Shown one piece after another: positions 13,794-17,860 of a stretch of 17,860 nt of DNA. The position numbers and the translations under genes are program-made. Source of the DNA: DASYRM01 sp036004405 (GTDB taxonomy: Bacteria > Acidobacteriota > Vicinamibacteria > Vicinamibacterales > UBA2999). The stretch's first letter is position 1. Each line of letters begins with the position of its first letter. The notes below the pieces were generated by a model. That model ran no database searches, was not told the origin of the DNA, and saw nothing but the letters and a program-made list of their open reading frames with translations. The stretch is taken from contig DASYRM010000045.1 in assembly GCA_036004405.1 (NCBI GenBank), positions 1-17,860 of the forward strand. Direction: 5' to 3'.

Positions 13794-15827
13794 TCAGGCC
13801 TTCAGGCGGTTGGAGACCACGGTTTCCGCCGCCAGCAGGGCCGCCCCCAGGCACAGGAGGTACCACCAGAGCCGTTGGCTCCGCTCGCGGGTCTCGGGGG
13901 TTTGCGGGGCCGCGGCCGGCTGCGCGCCGTCCGACTGCGACTCCCCCGTGCTGGCCGCCACGATGTCCTGGGGGTCCATGGCGGTCAGATCCGCCTCGGC
14001 CGGATCCACGTTGCTCGCCACGACGGCCATCTCGCCGGCGGAATTGCTGTCGCCCCGCAGCTCGTAGAACCCCTGCTCGGCCAGCTCGATGACCTCGGTG
14101 CCGTCGCCGCTCACCGGCAGCCGGGTACCCGACGGCGTGAGCACGAGCGTGGGCACGCTCTGCCCCTTGTGGGCGCCGGCCCGGGACGTGTCGAGGATCT
14201 GCCCCACCGTGGCCCACGGCTGGGACGGGACGTAGGCCACCAGGTGCGTGGCGGCGCGGTGCACGAACGGCAGGAACACCGACCGGATCGGCAGGTCGGT
14301 CCAGGACTGATCGAACGACGACGCCCAGAGCAGCACGCGGCCGGCGCCGACGCGGCGTTCGACCACGGCGGGTGCGCCCGCGTCGAACCGCGCCAGCACC
14401 TGCGCGCCGGTGGCCGGCCCGAGGTTGCGATAGCCGTAGACCCGCACCGAAGCGAAATCGCCGCTGCGCGGGGCCCGGAACGCTTCGAACACCGGGTGGG
14501 CGAACTCGATGCCGCCGACGCGCGCCGTCTCCCCGCGGCTCCGATCCACCGGGTTGCCGATCGTTGCCGGCAGCAGATCGACGTCGCGCGGCCACGACGC
14601 GCGCGAACCGGCCGAGACGAACAGCCCGCCGCCGCCCTCGACGAACTTCAGGAGGCGACGGCCGAGCGGCGAGCCGACCGGCACGTCGTTGAGCACGACG
14701 AGCGAGGTCTTGCGCAGGTCCTCGTCGGTCAGGTTCTCTGGCTGGCGTGTGACCGTGTCGAACTTCGGCGAGTCGCCAATCGCGAGCGCCTGCGCCACAT
14801 AGAGCCCGGAACCGCCGCCGCCGCGATCCACCAGGACCACGTGCACCGGCTCCGAGGGGGAGACGACGAAGTTGAACGCGTTGTCGGCGACGAGCGCATC
14901 CTCACCCAGCCGCACCGTGCCCTTGTAGTTGCGCCCCCCGATCGTCACCGGGTCGAACGACACCGAGGTGCTGGCGCCCCCCTCCACATTGAACGTCTTC
15001 GTCGCCACCTGCAGGCCGCCGGCCTCGAGCGTCACCGGCTGATTGGTGACCGCGGTTTCCGAGCGGTTGGTGATGCCGGCCGTCACCGTCACCCGCTCCT
15101 GGTTGGCGAACCGCGAGCGCTGCAGCGACACGGCGGTCACGCTGAGGTTCGGCCGGTTGGCCGCCCCCTGGATCGGCACCGCCGACAACGTGGCACCGGC
15201 CGGCAGCGACGTGCCTTCCTGTCCGCGCCAGCCCGATCGCTGGAAGTCGCTGATCAGCACCACCTCGCGACGCGGGAGCTGCGACTCGGCCAGGATGCTG
15301 CCGGCCACCTTCAGCGCCGGCGAGTAGCGCGTCGCCGACGCGCCGGGCTTGGCCGCCGCAATGGCGCCGTTGAGCGCGCTGTGCTCGGCGGTCGAGCGCA
15401 GCAGGATCTCGGTGCCCGACCCGAACGTGACGATCGACGCGCGATCGGAGGCGCCGAGCCCCGACACGACGTTGCGCGCCGCATCCACGGCGGCGCTCCA
15501 CCGCGGCCCATACCCCATGCTGTAGCTGGTGTCGATCAGGACCACCACTTCGCGGGCGCCCTGCCCCAGCGAGGCGGGAACGTCGGCCCGATCGAGCAGC
15601 GGCCGCGCGAAGGCCAGGATGATCAGCGCCAGCGCCGCCAGGCGCAGCAGCAGCAGGAACCAGTGCTGGATGCGCCGCCGCCGCGAGGCCTGATACGGAA
15701 TCTTCCGCACGAACATCAGCGACGGAAAGAGGACGACCTCTTTCTTCTCCTTCTGCGTCAGGTGCAGCAGGACGGGGATGGCGAGGCCCGCCAGCGCGAC
15801 GAAGAAGAGCGGCGCAAGAAAGGACAT
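13794..15827 (-). CDS. BatA-type membrane protein with VWA domain
   Basis: A 677-residue protein starting at ATG 15827, three bases after the DUF58 stop. Residues 1-80 form the BatA ('aerotolerance regulator') N-terminal module: helix FLAPLFFVALAGLAIPVLLHL, the basic segment YQASRRRRIQHW and a second helix. Residues about 94-235 are a von Willebrand A domain with the metal-ion-dependent adhesion site Asp99-x-Ser101-x-Ser103 (DTSYS). A beta-rich middle part and a domain with GGGGLFVSAG, resembling a GATase-like fold, follow. The final helix (RLWWYLLCLGAALLAAETVV, about 650-670) returns to the membrane. Related Bat proteins work with MoxR ATPases; the metal site suggests it binds a client or partner. 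The client is unknown. Confidence 0.9.
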   Translation of the reverse strand: MSFLAPLFFVALAGLAIPVLLHLTQKEKKEVVLFPSLMFVRKIPYQASRRRRIQHWFLLLLRLAALALIILAFARPLLDRADVPASLGQGAREVVVLIDTSYSMGYGPRWSAAVDAARNVVSGLGASDRASIVTFGSGTEILLRSTAEHSALNGAIAAAKPGASATRYSPALKVAGSILAESQLPRREVVLISDFQRSGWRGQEGTSLPAGATLSAVPIQGAANRPNLSVTAVSLQRSRFANQERVTVTAGITNRSETAVTNQPVTLEAGGLQVATKTFNVEGGASTSVSFDPVTIGGRNYKGTVRLGEDALVADNAFNFVVSPSEPVHVVLVDRGGGGSGLYVAQALAIGDSPKFDTVTRQPENLTDEDLRKTSLVVLNDVPVGSPLGRRLLKFVEGGGGLFVSAGSRASWPRDVDLLPATIGNPVDRSRGETARVGGIEFAHPVFEAFRAPRSGDFASVRVYGYRNLGPATGAQVLARFDAGAPAVVERRVGAGRVLLWASSFDQSWTDLPIRSVFLPFVHRAATHLVAYVPSQPWATVGQILDTSRAGAHKGQSVPTLVLTPSGTRLPVSGDGTEVIELAEQGFYELRGDSNSAGEMAVVASNVDPAEADLTAMDPQDIVAASTGESQSDGAQPAAAPQTPETRERSQRLWWYLLCLGAALLAAETVVSNRLKA

Positions 15828-15830
15828 CGG

Positions 15831-16745
15831 CTACCGTCTCTTGAGCCGCCGCGAGCGGGCGGCCAAGTACTTGAAGAGCACGAAGTCCAGCGGCTGAGAG
15901 GTATCGAAGAGCGCGTAGTCCACGCCCACTTTTGAAAAGCTCTGCGTGAGCGCCTCGATGTGCGCCTGCACCATCGCGCGGTATTCCTTGCGCAGCGAGT
16001 CCGGCACCACCGGCACCTGCTCGCCGGTCTCGAGATCCTCGAACGGCGAGGCGTCGGAAAACCCGAACTCGATCTCGTCCTGGTCGAGGATGTGGAACAC
16101 CATGATGTCGTTGCCGCGGAAGCGCAGCGGCTTCACGGCTTCGACCACGGTTTCCGGATCTTCGTAGAAATCCGAGATCAGCACCAGGATGCCGCGCCGC
16201 CCGTAATGCTCGGCCAGCTTGTGCAGCGGCTCCTTCAGGCTGCCCGGCCGGCCGGGTTTCAGGCGATCCAGCACGTGGAGCACGGTCTCCATGTGCTTGG
16301 CCGACGGCGGCACGTACTCGACGATATCGGAATCGAAGGCGGCCATGCCGACGCGGTCCCGCTGATGGCTCACCAGGCTCGTGAGGCAGGCGGCGATGAT
16401 GCGGGCGTAGTCGATCTTCTTGATGCCCTTGCCGCCGTAGTCCATGGACTTCGACACGTCCAGCAGGACGTTGAAGTTCATGTTCGACTCGGCCTCGTAC
16501 TCCTTGATGTAGTAGCGGTCGGTGCGCGCCCACACGCGCCAGTCCATGCGCCGGATGTCGTCGCCCGGTACGTAGCCGCGGTGCTCGGCAAAGTCCACCG
16601 AGGCGCCGAAGTACGGCGCCTTGTGGAGGCCGTTGATGAAGCCGTCCACCACGGCTTTCGACACGAGCTCGAGGTTGCCGATGCGCGCCAGGACCTTGGG
16701 GTCCATGAAGCGCGCGCCGGGGATCTCATGAGTCTCTGTACTCAC
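15831..16745 (-). CDS. DUF58 (VWA-like) cytosolic protein
   Basis: A 304-residue protein starting at GTG 16745, with AGGAG six bases upstream. A longer open frame to 16805 adds 20 residues encoded by repeat DNA and is unlikely to be used. The DUF58 signature is clear: GYVPGDDIRRMDWRVWAR (58-75), KEYEAE (81-86) and the MIDAS-like Asp96-x-Ser98-x-Ser100 (DVSKS). A late LVLISDFYEDPE segment fits the VWA fold. No membrane helix is present, as in the short form of the family. DUF58 proteins are near-constant partners of MoxR ATPases and are thought to link the ATPase to membrane VWA proteins. It lies between the two in this cluster. Confidence 0.92.
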   Translation of the reverse strand: MSTETHEIPGARFMDPKVLARIGNLELVSKAVVDGFINGLHKAPYFGASVDFAEHRGYVPGDDIRRMDWRVWARTDRYYIKEYEAESNMNFNVLLDVSKSMDYGGKGIKKIDYARIIAACLTSLVSHQRDRVGMAAFDSDIVEYVPPSAKHMETVLHVLDRLKPGRPGSLKEPLHKLAEHYGRRGILVLISDFYEDPETVVEAVKPLRFRGNDIMVFHILDQDEIEFGFSDASPFEDLETGEQVPVVPDSLRKEYRAMVQAHIEALTQSFSKVGVDYALFDTSQPLDFVLFKYLAARSRRLKRR

Positions 16746-16759
16746 GCGAGACTCCTGGA

Positions 16760-16795
16760 GGCGGAGAGGGCGGAGAAAGCAGAGAAGGCAGAGAG
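16760..16795 (+). repeat. 9-nt tandem repeat, inverted arm next to DUF58 start
   Basis: Four units on the plus strand (GGCGGAGAG, GGCGGAGAA, AGCAGAGAA, GGCAGAGAG) lie 15 bases upstream of the DUF58 GTG. The orientation is opposite to the tract at 16857-16901, so the two can pair. Confidence 0.8.
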
Positions 16796-16856
16796 GGGAG
16801 AACACACCTCACGCTCGAGGCGCATCAATGCCTCGACGCAAAAGGGGTGCTTTCCC
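16796..16856 (-). other. Spacer between inverted repeat arms
   Basis: This 61-base spacer is less GC-rich than its surroundings and holds a smaller inverted repeat, TCGAGGC-N8-GCCTCGA, near 16814-16836. It codes for nothing recognisable. It would be the loop of a long hairpin formed by the flanking repeat arms. Confidence 0.5.
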
Positions 16857-16900
16857 ATCTCCGCCCTCTCTGCCCTCTCTGCCATCTCTGCCCTCTCTGC

Positions 16901-16901
<1 letters not shown>
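16857..16901 (-). repeat. 9-nt tandem repeat starting in the ATPase stop codon
   Basis: On the minus strand five units follow directly: GGCAGAGAG, GGCAGAGAT, two more GGCAGAGAG and GGCGGAGAT. The first G is the last base of the TAG stop of the MoxR-type ATPase gene. Confidence 0.85.

Positions 16902-17860
<959 letters not shown>

Noticed and set aside
16746..16805. 20-residue N-terminal extension of the DUF58 protein
   Set aside because: It is encoded by repeat DNA, while a GTG at 16745 has a good ribosome site and precedes the conserved part.

Overview
The window is very GC-rich, gene-dense bacterial DNA. The mix of genes (a MoxR/DUF58/BatA-type cluster with DUF4175 and DUF4159 partners, secreted 'GVW' proteins of unknown function, and phasin-like proteins beside a polyhydroxyalkanoate (PHA) gene) and the intergenic style suggest an Acidobacteriota member, perhaps class Vicinamibacteria. 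That assignment is inference from gene content; no taxonomic marker gene is present.

Region 1 (1-5517, minus strand) reads, in transcription order: aldehyde dehydrogenase, small XRE-family regulator, phasin-like protein, long acyl-CoA synthetase, second phasin-like protein, and the first 41 codons of a probable PhaE-like PHA-synthase subunit. Spacing is short, so most of it may be one operon for acyl-CoA supply and storage-granule formation. An internal promoter candidate lies before the second phasin gene and a strong stem-loop after it. The synthetase carries about 330 extra C-terminal residues that read as two tandem FCD-like (FadR/GntR-type ligand-binding) domains.

Region 2 (5625-7221, plus strand) holds two translationally coupled secreted proteins of unknown function and a small two-helix membrane protein gene broken by one missing base.

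Region 3 (7208-9068, minus strand) holds a lipoprotein, the 3' remnant of a duplicated cupin gene, a secreted paralogue of the plus-strand protein, and the intact cupin gene coupled to it.

Region 4 (9135-17860, minus strand) is an ordered five-gene cluster: MoxR AAA+ ATPase (cut by the window edge), DUF58 protein, BatA/VWA membrane protein, a giant DUF4175-type membrane/coiled-coil protein, and a secreted DUF4159 protein. By analogy with other MoxR systems it is likely an envelope chaperone or assembly system whose client is unknown.

The most unexpected structure is a degenerate 9-nucleotide, G-rich tandem repeat. It appears at five sites. In four of them it touches or crosses the stop codon of the upstream gene and is G-rich on the coding strand; the fifth copy is inverted against the fourth and could form a long hairpin between the ATPase and DUF58 genes. 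No RNA genes, CRISPR arrays or insertion sequences were seen, and no gene-free stretch exceeds 300 bases.
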